A DNA stretch of 64,000 nucleotides, taken from NCBI GenBank assembly GCA_017433825.1, contig JAFRGL010000016.1, forward strand, positions 1-64,000, written 5' to 3'. The translations under genes were made by a program, and so were the position numbers. The notes beneath the pieces are model-generated. The model had not been told where the DNA came from, made no database searches, and worked only from the letters and a program-made list of their open reading frames with translations. Positions 1 through 7,244 of this stretch are shown piece by piece. Origin of the DNA: Eubacterium sp. GTDB taxonomy: Bacteria; Bacillota; Clostridia; Lachnospirales; Lachnospiraceae. How positions within the stretch are numbered: position 1 is the stretch's first letter; the number at the start of each line of letters is the position of its first letter.

Positions 1-127
1 TAGTTGGCATTGTAGGAAAATCCAAAAGTTTAGATTTTCCCACAATGCTTATCTTTTGGTCTTTGGTTCGGAATAGTGTAGTGCTGGCGGTCTATCTCTT
101 GTTTTCGGTTGCTTGCTTCCTTACCGT
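1..127 (-). mobile_element. possible end of an insertion element
   Basis: The first ~125 bases do not fit the ene-reductase gene that follows. The frame in register with it translates to a hydrophobic stretch with no resemblance to the TIM-barrel sequence expected there, as judged against the paralogues at 14003, 19733 and 21993; recognisable homology begins at about base 128 (HYVPKAHNV). Bases 11-22 and 33-44 form a 12 bp inverted repeat with one mismatch (arms TGTAGGAAAATC and GATTTTCCCACA), as at the end of a transposable element or a terminator. On the minus strand a short open frame ends in this hairpin. No transposase is visible and the family cannot be named. A chimeric assembly end would look the same. 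Confidence 0.3.
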
Positions 128-1268
128 ACATGAGCATTATGTGCCGAAGGCCCACAATGTGCCTTTTGCGAGGGAATTCAAAAAGCGTCTCCATATCCCG
201 GTATGTGTTGTTTCCGCCATGGATCTGGATACGGCAGAAGCGGCTATCGAAGCAGGCGACATTGATATGGCAGCCATGATCCGCACGATTCTCGCGGACA
301 CCTGCTGTGTAGAGAAAGCCCGCCATGACCGTGAGGAGGACATCCGTCCCTGCATCCGCTGCAATACCTGCATCTCCAGAACCCACTCCGAATTCAAGGA
401 AGTCCGCTGCGCGGTCAATCCGGTTGTCGGCCGGGAAACCTGGTTTAACCTGAACGTGCCTGCCCGGGTAAGCAAAAAAGTCGCGGTTATCGGCGGCGGC
501 CCCGCAGGCCTTGAAGCTGCCAGGGACTGCGCTGACCGCGGCCATTCCGTGGTTCTTTTCGAGAAAAATGACAGTTTCGGCGGCAACCTGAATCTTGCCA
601 CCGCTTCCGCCATGAAAAAGGATCTTAAGGATTATCTGGCGTGGTCGGTACGTCAGTGTGAGAAAAATGAAAACATTGAATTAAAGCTCGGCTGCGAAGC
701 CACGCCGGAAGCCCTGAAGGCGGAAAACCCGGACGCGGTTATCATCGCAGTTGGTTCAAAGCCCATCATCCCGGCGTTTTCGGCTTCCGGTACGGACAAG
801 GTGCTGTGGGTCGGCGATGCGGAAGGAAGCAGCAAGGTCGGAGATACCGTAGTTGTCTGCGGCGCTGGCTGTACAGGCCTGGAGGCTGCCCTGGATTTCG
901 CAAAGCAGGGCAAAAAGGTCACCATCGTGGATATGGTGCCTTATGACAGAATCGGCGCCGGCGGCGCCGCCATCAACCTGATTGCACTGAAAAACATGCT
1001 GGAGGAAGAAAAGGTTGAAATCAGATGTGAAGTAAAGGTTGAGGATATCACAGAAGAAGGCGTCATCATTTCTTCAAACGGCGAAAAGGCGGTGCTTCCC
1101 TGTGATACGGCTGTGCTTTCCTTCGGTTTTAAGACTGACAGTGCTGTTGTGGACAGCTTCAGGGATATTACGCCTGATTGCTTCGTCATCGGTGACTGCG
1201 ACGGCCCCGGCGGCGGAAATGTGTGGAAAGCCGTCACGTCCGCATTCAATGCAGCGCAGAGGATTTAA
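3..1268 (+). CDS. C-terminal part of an Old Yellow Enzyme-like NAD(P)H:flavin oxidoreductase, 5' end missing or disrupted
   Basis: The frame is open to the left edge, so no true start can be given; the first in-frame ATG is at 45. From about base 128 the protein matches the end of the FMN TIM barrel of the FadH/BaiCD/BaiH-like ene-reductase family. It then has a [4Fe-4S] cysteine cluster (RPCIRCNTC followed by C in RCAVNP), an FAD-binding GxGxxG (VAVIGGGPAGLEAA) and a second Rossmann NAD(P)H domain (VVVCGAGCTGLEAA), ending near a GDCDGPGGGNVW motif. Such enzymes use NAD(P)H to reduce activated C=C bonds. It is a more distant relative of the three tandem paralogues at 14003-24026. It is either a full gene cut by the window or a pseudogene broken by an insertion; bases 3-127 look foreign to it. 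Confidence 0.75.
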   Translation, partial: VGIVGKSKSLDFPTMLIFWSLVRNSVVLAVYLLFSVACFLTVHEHYVPKAHNVPFAREFKKRLHIPVCVVSAMDLDTAEAAIEAGDIDMAAMIRTILADTCCVEKARHDREEDIRPCIRCNTCISRTHSEFKEVRCAVNPVVGRETWFNLNVPARVSKKVAVIGGGPAGLEAARDCADRGHSVVLFEKNDSFGGNLNLATASAMKKDLKDYLAWSVRQCEKNENIELKLGCEATPEALKAENPDAVIIAVGSKPIIPAFSASGTDKVLWVGDAEGSSKVGDTVVVCGAGCTGLEAALDFAKQGKKVTIVDMVPYDRIGAGGAAINLIALKNMLEEEKVEIRCEVKVEDITEEGVIISSNGEKAVLPCDTAVLSFGFKTDSAVVDSFRDITPDCFVIGDCDGPGGGNVWKAVTSAFNAAQRI

Positions 1269-1338
1269 TGTTTTTATAATATCCGGGACTTCACCACTGT
1301 CCCGGCAGAAGAACGGTCGGCAGGTCGTTTCAGCCTGA

Positions 1339-1772
1339 AAAATATACAGCTGCGAAACCGTCTGATTTCGGGTACCGGCCTGATTCGACGAGTTCTCTGA
1401 TGACAACTCGCCTCAACAGGCCTCAAAAAGAATTGCTCCGAAGCAACTTTTTGCCCCTCATCAGCCGTTTCCGACGGCTGTATTTTTCATGGCTTTACTC
1501 CAATCCCGGCCTGTTCTTTCTGCCGGGACGGCTGCTTTGCAGTTCCCGGGCCGGGCCCCAAAGCAGGCAGTTTTCGGCCGGAAATCAACCGAGCTGAACG
1601 AGGCCGTATTGGAGCAAGCAGACAAAGAAATACCGAAAATGAGAAGACCGATGAGGGGCGGAAACTGCGCTTACCATGCCAGGTTTCCGAGCGAAAGAGG
1701 GAGAGTTGTGATCAACAGAACTCACCCTCTCCCCGCGGTACCCGAAATCGGGCTTCGAATATTCGGTATATT
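1339..1772. repeat. large imperfect palindromic element with nested hairpins
   Basis: The 584 bp between the oxidoreductase and scpB hold no convincing gene but are packed with inverted repeats. A 14 bp perfect pair lies at 1364-1377 and 1736-1749 (GATTTCGGGTACCG and its complement), another pair at 1453-1462 and 1650-1659 (GCCCCTCATC), and another at 1498-1504 and 1608-1614. Each arm also carries its own local hairpin of the form GAGTTCT..TGAT..ACAACTC (around 1390-1410 and 1704-1722). This is the pattern expected of two related ~215 bp units placed head to head, or of one long structured RNA. A simpler hairpin (CCGGGAC/GTCCCGG) lies at 1283-1306. Confidence 0.65.
1462..1487 (+). terminator. 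hairpin with T-run inside the palindromic region
   Basis: CAGCCGT and ACGGCTG form a 7 bp stem with a 5 base loop, followed by TATTTTT. It could end transcription from the upstream oxidoreductase gene, though it sits about 190 bases after the stop and is also part of the larger palindrome. Confidence 0.45.
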
Positions 1773-1852
1773 TCTTTCTGCGAAGCGACCTACGGCCGGT
1801 TCAGCCGGTTGATTATGCCGTAAACAGTATGCTTTCTAATAGTATATTTAAT

Positions 1853-2395
1853 TTAGACCTCCACATCTTCCTCGGAGAGTTCGGGTTCGAAGTCATCTTC
1901 GGGAAGCATGGATTTGGATTCCAGTCCGAAACGGCGCAGGAATTCATCGGTGGTGCCGAACAGAATCGGCCTTCCAGGCGCATCCAGACGCCCCACTTCC
2001 TGGATAAGATTATATTCCACGAGGCGGTTCACTGCATGGTCAGATGAAACGCCTCTTATTTTTTCGATTTCGGATTTGGTAACCGGCTGCTTGTAAGCGA
2101 TAATGGAAAGCGTCTCCATCAGGACATCCGTAAGGCGCGGTTTCTCCGGGTGGCTTGCGATGGTTATCAGATTCGGATAGTATTCCGCTTTCGTTACCAG
2201 CTGATATGCGTTCTCCAGACGAATAAGCCTGATACCCCTGTCTTCGCTTTCATAATCCGCTTCCATCTGCGCCAGCACAACCTGCAGCTCAAACTCCGTC
2301 GCTTCGCAGGCCGCGGCCAGCTGGGACAGCTTCACCGGCTCCCCGAAGGCAAAAAGCACGGCCTCTATAATCCCCTTGATCCTCTTGTTCTCCAT
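1853..2395 (-). CDS. scpB: segregation and condensation protein B
   Basis: 180 residues, the usual size for ScpB. The protein shows the two-winged-helix architecture of the family: an N-terminal IKGIIEAVLFAFGEP segment, a central TLSIIAYKQPVTKSEIEKIRG helix-turn-helix and a second wing with LGRPDAPGRP-like sequence (VGRLDAPGRPILFGTT), then an acidic tail. ScpB dimers bind ScpA and the Smc ATPase to form the condensin that compacts and segregates the chromosome. It lies 23 bp downstream of scpA in the same operon, the normal order in Firmicutes. Confidence 0.95.
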   Translation of the reverse strand: MENKRIKGIIEAVLFAFGEPVKLSQLAAACEATEFELQVVLAQMEADYESEDRGIRLIRLENAYQLVTKAEYYPNLITIASHPEKPRLTDVLMETLSIIAYKQPVTKSEIEKIRGVSSDHAVNRLVEYNLIQEVGRLDAPGRPILFGTTDEFLRRFGLESKSMLPEDDFEPELSEEDVEV

Positions 2396-2418
2396 CGACT
2401 TGTCAATCAGCCTTTCTT

Positions 2419-3207
2419 TTAGTCAAACGTATCGGAAAGCTCATAATTCCCCGCTTTTTCGATATCTGTTTCCAATGCTTCAATGATTATATCGCTGTCC
2501 GCTGTTTTCTGCGAAATCCTTATGCGTCCCAGATTAATGAGTTCCAGCACAGCCAGGAATGTCACCACGATATCTTCCCTGTCGGAATTGTCTTCCAGCA
2601 CGCTGACAAAGGTCACACTTCCTTTCAGGATGGCAGATATTTCCACTTTGCGCATGCAGTCCGGCAGAGATATCCGTTCTTTCCGGATTTTGCCGAAACG
2701 CATTGCCCTGGGATCGATCTTCTCCTGGTTCCTGCGCAGGATTTCCCGGAAAACCCGGTTCAGCTTATCCAGCGTCACGCCGACCAGAAGTTCGTCCAGA
2801 TTGACAGGCGGTTTGTATTTCCTGACTTCGGCAGGCAGGTCCTGCAGCCGTTCGTAAACCGTGCCGGTTCCTTCCAGCCTCTCCTTAAGCACACCGGACA
2901 GATACTTGAACTTCTTGTATTCCAGAAGTCTTCTGACCAGTTCCTCCCTCGGATCCTCTTCTTCCTCAGACTCCTCGTCAGCCGGAAGAAGCATGCGGCT
3001 TTTAATGTCCAGCAGTGTGGCTGCCATTAAAAGGAAGCTGCTGGTTTCCTCCAGGTTTTCCGTATCCAGGTCATTGATGTACTCGAAATACTGGTCGGTG
3101 ATAACCGCAATCGGAATATCGTAAATATCTATTTTATTTTTGTCAATAAGATGCAGCAGCAGGTCCAGCGGACCTTCGAAGCCTGCCAGTTTTACGGAAA
3201 GCGACAT
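2419..3207 (-). CDS. scpA: segregation and condensation protein A (kleisin)
   Basis: 262 residues, typical of bacterial kleisin ScpA. The start is preceded by AAGGAG. The N-terminal FEGPLDLLLHLIDKNKIDIYDIPI is the Smc-neck-binding helical region, followed by the conserved LLMAATLLDIKSRMLLP helix, an acidic linker (EESEEEED) and a C-terminal winged helix (VVTFLAVLELINLGRI) that binds the Smc head. It bridges the Smc dimer heads together with ScpB, encoded just downstream. The gene starts 2 bp after the metallophosphoesterase stop, so the three are probably one transcript. Confidence 0.95.
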   Translation of the reverse strand: MSLSVKLAGFEGPLDLLLHLIDKNKIDIYDIPIAVITDQYFEYINDLDTENLEETSSFLLMAATLLDIKSRMLLPADEESEEEEDPREELVRRLLEYKKFKYLSGVLKERLEGTGTVYERLQDLPAEVRKYKPPVNLDELLVGVTLDKLNRVFREILRRNQEKIDPRAMRFGKIRKERISLPDCMRKVEISAILKGSVTFVSVLEDNSDREDIVVTFLAVLELINLGRIRISQKTADSDIIIEALETDIEKAGNYELSDTFD

Positions 3208-3209
3208 GC

Positions 3210-4013
3210 TTACTCCTTGTGATTGCAGATATCGATAATAACAAGTTCCCGGGGATTGGAAATCCGGAACGGGATGGTATGCTCCCCCAGGCCGGAACTG
3301 ATAATCCCGAGACGGCCTTCCACGTTAATGCTGCCCCTGGTATAACGGGCGGTAAGGTCGAAATCCGGACTGATAAGCCCGCGGTTGTCGGAAAGGCCGA
3401 TAACACCGCCGTGGCAGTGGCCCGACAGTACGATGTCCGCGCCGAAACGAAGATAGTTCCTCATATGCCTTGGCAGGTGGGCCATGAGTATATTGATCCG
3501 CTCACTGTCCGGTACGCCCAGCTTCTTCTTCAGCAGGGCCATGGGGAGATATTCCCGGCGGAACCTCTTGTAGAAAAAAGGAGGTATATCCAGGCCGTAA
3601 ACGGTAAGCGGCACATTCCGCACCATAATATCCGCCTTCCCGTCAGCAAGGATGACCGCAGAGGTCTTTCCCACTTCATCCAGGTATTCCTGATACATAC
3701 TTCCGTAAACTTCCGGGTAAAGCCGGAGGCGCAGCTCGTGGTTGCCCACGCCCAGATATACCGGCCAGCTTTCTGAAAGCCGGCGGATGAGCGAAAGGCC
3801 TTCTTCCATGTCCGTGCCGGGATGGGCGGTGATGATATCGCCTCCGCATAAAACCAGATCCGGCTTCTCCGCTTTGATAAGCGACAGAAGAAGGCGGTTA
3901 TGCTCTCCCCAGGTGCAGTTGTGCAGATCCGTCAGAAATGCGATGCGCACGGGCTTTTCAGACTCCGGTATCTTTTCCGTATTCAGTTCATAGTGAGTGA
4001 CTGTCTTTTTCAT
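3210..4013 (-). CDS. metallophosphoesterase, YkuE-like
   Basis: 267 residues with the calcineurin-like motif series: FLTDLHNC (D-x-H), CGGDII (G-D-x-x), GVGNHE (G-N-H-E), a histidine in LMAHLP and the final SGHCHGG (G-H-x-H). These residues bind two metal ions and hydrolyse phosphoester or phospholipid-head-group bonds. No signal peptide or membrane segment is seen, unlike the TAT-exported YkuE of Bacillus, so it is probably cytoplasmic; the substrate is unknown. It is the first gene of the scpAB transcript. The ribosome-binding site is weak (GGTAAG). Confidence 0.85.
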   Translation of the reverse strand: MKKTVTHYELNTEKIPESEKPVRIAFLTDLHNCTWGEHNRLLLSLIKAEKPDLVLCGGDIITAHPGTDMEEGLSLIRRLSESWPVYLGVGNHELRLRLYPEVYGSMYQEYLDEVGKTSAVILADGKADIMVRNVPLTVYGLDIPPFFYKRFRREYLPMALLKKKLGVPDSERINILMAHLPRHMRNYLRFGADIVLSGHCHGGVIGLSDNRGLISPDFDLTARYTRGSINVEGRLGIISSGLGEHTIPFRISNPRELVIIDICNHKE

Positions 4014-4040
4014 ACTTACCGTAACGCGGACGTTCTTCCA

Positions 4041-4081
4041 TGAATACTAAATACAGCCACACATGTTTCCACGGTGGCTGT
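4041..4081 (-). terminator. terminator after rpsU
   Basis: On the minus strand ACAGCCAC and GTGGCTGT form an 8 bp stem at 4053-4081, followed by ATTTAGTATT. It lies just after the rpsU stop. The T-tract is poor, so some read-through into the metallophosphoesterase gene is possible. Confidence 0.5.
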
Positions 4082-4094
4082 AATCATCTCTTAA

Positions 4095-4271
4095 TTAATT
4101 GTATTTGCGCTTTCTTGCAGCCTCGGATTTCTTCTTACGACGAACGCTGGGCTTTTCATAATGCTCACGCTTACGAATCTCCTGCTGAATACCGGCCTTT
4201 GCGCAGCTGCGTTTGAATCTGCGAAGCGCGCTGTCAAGGGTTTCGTTTTCTTTAACAATGATACTCGACAC
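4095..4271 (-). CDS. rpsU: 30S ribosomal protein S21
   Basis: 58 residues starting [18 protein letters not shown] and ending in a basic [15 protein letters not shown] tail, the normal size and ends for S21. I chose the GTG at 4271 because GGAGGGAGGG lies just before it; a longer frame to 4325 adds 18 residues foreign to the family. S21 binds the small subunit near the 3' end of 16S rRNA and helps start-site selection. It has its own promoter at 4332-4359 and a downstream hairpin. Confidence 0.97.
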   Translation of the reverse strand: MSSIIVKENETLDSALRRFKRSCAKAGIQQEIRKREHYEKPSVRRKKKSEAARKRKYN

Positions 4272-4331
4272 TTTTCCTACCCTCCCTCCGGTTTTGGATT
4301 TGACACCGGGTCTTGCCCGATGCACCAGATT

Positions 4332-4359
4332 ATTATATCAGAATAATCCGGTTCGTCAA
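4332..4359 (-). promoter_or_regulatory. promoter of rpsU
   Basis: On the minus strand TTGACG and TATAAT are separated by 16 bases, close to the sigma-A consensus, ~60 bases before the rpsU GTG. Confidence 0.8.
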
Positions 4360-4383
4360 GTGCTGAATTCTCACACCTGAGTG

Positions 4384-4456
4384 AGCCGGAAATCAGACTC
4401 GAACTGACGACCCCTTCATTACGAGTGAAGTGCTCTACCGACTGAGCTATTCCGGC
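4384..4456 (-). tRNA. tRNA-Thr (anticodon CGT)
   Basis: The 73-base sequence folds as a cloverleaf: acceptor GCCGGAA/TTCCGGC, D arm GCTCAGTCGGTAGAGC, anticodon stem CTTCA/TGAAG with loop CTCGTAA, and T arm with TTCGAGT. The anticodon CGT reads ACG threonine codons. The genomic 3' end is T then CAC, so CCA is added after transcription. A good promoter precedes it, with a short leader hairpin (AGCCGTC/GACGGCT). Confidence 0.95.
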
Positions 4457-4491
4457 CTGCAGCCGTCACTTCCAGGACGGCTACCTTAAAC

Positions 4492-4519
4492 ATTATACAT
4501 ATGGTGAAAAATAAATCAA
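4492..4519 (-). promoter_or_regulatory. promoter of tRNA-Thr
   Basis: On the minus strand TTGATT and TATAAT are spaced by 16 bases, about 35 bases before the mature tRNA end. Confidence 0.75.
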
Positions 4520-4552
4520 GTAAAATTTACAAGGATTCTTCACCTGTCGGGA

Positions 4553-6088
4553 TTAATATTCAGGCTCTACCATTCTTACCCTGTTGGGCTGGCTGTTCAT
4601 TTCTTCCGTTTCCGCCTTTGCGGCCTCAATGGCATCCGGCAGGACTTTGAGGAATTCATCCACTTCTTCTTCCGTATTGTAAATGCCGAAGCTTACCCTG
4701 ATCATGCCGGGGGTATCGATGCCAGCGCAAGATTCAAAGCTAATCATGGCCTGGTCGGAATATCCCAGCAGTCTCCAGACATAGGGATTCGCACAGAAGG
4801 CACCCCTCCTGGTGGCAACGCCGCCTACCTTGGAAAGCTGTTCTGCCAGAAGCATGGAATTCACGTCGGTAAAGTTAAAGGTTACCACGCCGACCCGGTC
4901 GGCAATGTTTTCGGTATCGCCGAAAATAACGCAGGTATCATATTCCTTCAGTCCGTCTATAAGCTTCCGGATCAGCACCTGCTCATGCTCTTCGATGGCG
5001 TCAAAGCCGATTTCCTTCAGCACTGCCATGGCCTTGCCCATACCGACAACGCCGGGATAATTGGGTGAACCGGCTTCGTATACTTCGGGAGCGGTTTTAT
5101 ATTTAACCTCGTAGTCACGCACAATCTGGATGGTGCCGCCGCCGTAGAACTCCGGCATATGCTCGTCCAGCACATCCTGCAGGCCCACAATCGCGCCGCC
5201 GCCGTAGGGAGAATACATCTTATGGGCGGAGAATACCAGGAAGTCGATGTTTTCTTCCGGCGTATCACCCAGCATGGAGAATTCCCTGTGGGCCACAATC
5301 TGCGCGCCGTCCACGATGATTTTCGCGCCGTGCGCATGAGCCATTGCGGCTACACGGTGCACATCCGTCACATAACCGGTAACATTGGAGGCAGCCGTAA
5401 CGGTGACGTATTTGACGTCATTTTCGGAAAGAAGCTTTTCTATTTCGTCATAAATGATACGTCCCTGTTCATCCACTTCCGCGTAAACCACCTTGCAGCG
5501 TTCACGCCAGGAAAGGTCGTTGGCATGATGCTCCATCCTGGTGGCAAGGACAATGTCATCTTCACTCTCCACCAGGGCGGAAGCCAGCTTGTTCAGGCCG
5601 TCCGTCGTTGAATTCACGTAAATGCAGGTATAGGTATCCGGATCCGCGTTGACGAAATCCAGCACGATGTTCCGGGTGTCGTTATATATATCTGTGGAAT
5701 AATTGGATTTCTGTGAAAAGCCCCTTCCGATGGAACCGTACATGAGGAGCTTGCTGTCCACTTCGTCCATGACCATCTTAAAGGCAGGCGTGGTAGCCGC
5801 ATTATCAAAGTTGATAAGGGGCCTGGTGCTTCCGTCCGCCAGCTCGACGGGCTGGTCCACACCCACAACATACTGCCTGATATTGTCCAGTGTGTACTGT
5901 TCCGGTTCGGAAGGTTCCGCAGGAACTTCGGAACCGGCTTCATCTGCGGATGAAGCGGAAACGGAAACCGCAGCCGTACTTTCGGAACCTGACGAAGAAG
6001 TGCCCGACGCGCCGCAGCCGGCAAGAAGGGCACCTGCCAGAACCAGGCAGAGTACGGAGGATAAGGCTTTGTTAAATGTTTTCTTCAT
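4553..6088 (-). CDS. lipoprotein-anchored class V aminotransferase / cysteine desulfurase-like protein
   Basis: 511 residues from the ATG at 6088, chosen for the GAAGGA ahead of it and because it places a lipoprotein signal at the N-terminus (hydrophobic core, then LAGC lipobox, Cys at about residue 25). A low-complexity Ser/Glu/Pro linker follows. From about residue 90 it is a fold-type I PLP enzyme of the class V (SufS/CsdA-like) group: FDNAATTP, EHHAND, IVDGAQ, the PLP lysine in SAHKMYSP (about residue 290), and a cysteine in RRGAFCANPY. All expected PLP-site residues are present, so it looks active, yet the signal predicts attachment outside the membrane. The preceding gene, 17 bp away, is a polysaccharide deacetylase. 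The substrate is unknown. Confidence 0.8.
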   Translation of the reverse strand: MKKTFNKALSSVLCLVLAGALLAGCGASGTSSSGSESTAAVSVSASSADEAGSEVPAEPSEPEQYTLDNIRQYVVGVDQPVELADGSTRPLINFDNAATTPAFKMVMDEVDSKLLMYGSIGRGFSQKSNYSTDIYNDTRNIVLDFVNADPDTYTCIYVNSTTDGLNKLASALVESEDDIVLATRMEHHANDLSWRERCKVVYAEVDEQGRIIYDEIEKLLSENDVKYVTVTAASNVTGYVTDVHRVAAMAHAHGAKIIVDGAQIVAHREFSMLGDTPEENIDFLVFSAHKMYSPYGGGAIVGLQDVLDEHMPEFYGGGTIQIVRDYEVKYKTAPEVYEAGSPNYPGVVGMGKAMAVLKEIGFDAIEEHEQVLIRKLIDGLKEYDTCVIFGDTENIADRVGVVTFNFTDVNSMLLAEQLSKVGGVATRRGAFCANPYVWRLLGYSDQAMISFESCAGIDTPGMIRVSFGIYNTEEEVDEFLKVLPDAIEAAKAETEEMNSQPNRVRMVEPEY

Positions 6089-6105
6089 GATATATATTCC
6101 TTCTG

Positions 6106-7143
6106 TCAATTAAAGATTTCCTGGTGTGAAGTAAATGCGTCCCTGGTAATCGGCCTGAACTCATAGCCGTTATTCAGGTAATACTCAATAATCGAAGGCA
6201 GCGCCGCAAGGGTGGTTTCCTTGCCGCCGCAGTCATGGGAAAGAAGCACGATGTTCTCCCAGTAATCCACGCTGGTGGCTGCGGCAATCAGCTGGTTCAC
6301 GTCATCCACCACCGCGCCGTCGCCGGAGCTGCAGTTCCAGTCAAAATACTGGTAGCCCCTCTCCTGCACCGCTGTGGAGAGATATGTCATGATGCCCTCA
6401 CAGTAATCATGAGAAACATAGTTGCAGCTTCCGCCCGGGAAGCGGATAAATGCCGGCACATAACCGATCTGGTCGGCTACCACCTGCCCGATGGCGTCCA
6501 GGTCTGCAAAGAATGCCTCCGGGGAAGAATATACCGTCGCATAATCATGGCTGTAGGAATGAAGGCCAATGGTGTGCCCGCGGTCGTAAGCCTCCCTGAT
6601 AAGGTAGAAATACTCCGGGTCCTGGGCAGTGACAAAGAATGTGCATTTCACATTGTAATGGTCAAGCACATCCAGGAACTGGGGCGTAAGGTAAGACGGA
6701 CCGTCATCCAGTGTCAGATATACAACCTTTTCTTCCGTCATATGGTTGTTGCCGCAGGGCACGCCGGGCTGTACCGCGAAATTTGACCGGTCCACGGGAT
6801 AATCCGCTGCGCGCAGTGTGTTTTCAGCCTGCGCCTCGGGCGCTGTTTCCTCGGGTACTTCTGTCTGTTCCAGCGGAATTTCGGAAACCTCAGGTGCTGC
6901 AGTCTCCGTTTCCGGATTCTGTGTACCGGATGAAGTTTCCTGCACTGCCGGGATATTCCGGCTTGTCTCCTGCTGCGGCTGGTTCTGCGCTTCTTTTTTC
7001 TTCCTCTGGTGCGCCGCCACCGAAACAACCACAACAAGAAAAACAGCTATCGCAATCACCGCGATGGTTACGCGCTGCCTTATCTGCCTCTGTCTTCTTT
7101 TCTTGATTGCCCTAGCCCTTCTCTGTCTCTCCCGTTCTGTCAT
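6106..7143 (-). CDS. membrane-anchored polysaccharide deacetylase (NodB domain)
   Basis: 345 residues from the ATG at 7143, preferred over 7170 because GGGAGG lies before it and the likely promoter (TTGTCC, 17 bases, TACAAT on the minus strand) reaches close to 7170. A very basic cytoplasmic N-terminus is followed by one membrane helix (VTIAVIAIAVFLVVVVSVA), a Gln/Glu/Pro-rich linker and a C-terminal NodB fold. Motifs are YLTLDDGPS (catalytic and metal Asp), HSYSHD (metal His), RFPGG, DWNCSSGD and LLSHD. Such enzymes remove acetyl groups from peptidoglycan GlcNAc/MurNAc or related glycans at the cell surface. It is co-transcribed with the lipoprotein aminotransferase. Confidence 0.88.
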   Translation of the reverse strand: MTERERQRRARAIKKRRQRQIRQRVTIAVIAIAVFLVVVVSVAAHQRKKKEAQNQPQQETSRNIPAVQETSSGTQNPETETAAPEVSEIPLEQTEVPEETAPEAQAENTLRAADYPVDRSNFAVQPGVPCGNNHMTEEKVVYLTLDDGPSYLTPQFLDVLDHYNVKCTFFVTAQDPEYFYLIREAYDRGHTIGLHSYSHDYATVYSSPEAFFADLDAIGQVVADQIGYVPAFIRFPGGSCNYVSHDYCEGIMTYLSTAVQERGYQYFDWNCSSGDGAVVDDVNQLIAAATSVDYWENIVLLSHDCGGKETTLAALPSIIEYYLNNGYEFRPITRDAFTSHQEIFN

Positions 7144-7188
7144 CGGATGGGATACCTCCCGTCTTGCCATGATACTTTATTGTAACCT

Positions 7189-7229
7189 AAAAAGAGGCCC
7201 GGGACAAGACTGTCCCGGACCATTTTTTT
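7189..7229. terminator. bidirectional terminator between stomatin and deacetylase genes
   Basis: An 11 bp stem with one mismatch (GGCCCGGGACA with TGTCCCGGACC, 7196-7221) is flanked by A-rich sequence on the left and ATTTTTTTG on the right. In the minus direction it ends the stomatin transcript; the -35 box of the next promoter seems to lie inside the stem. Confidence 0.75.
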
Positions 7230-7244
7230 GAATTTTACACTGTT

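Noticed and set aside
1728-1750. T-box-like GGGTACCGCGG on the minus strand
   Set aside because: The invariant T-box sequence has extra bases (GGTGGNACCGCG), no specifier or antiterminator stem was found, and no tRNA-synthetase or amino-acid gene follows in that direction.
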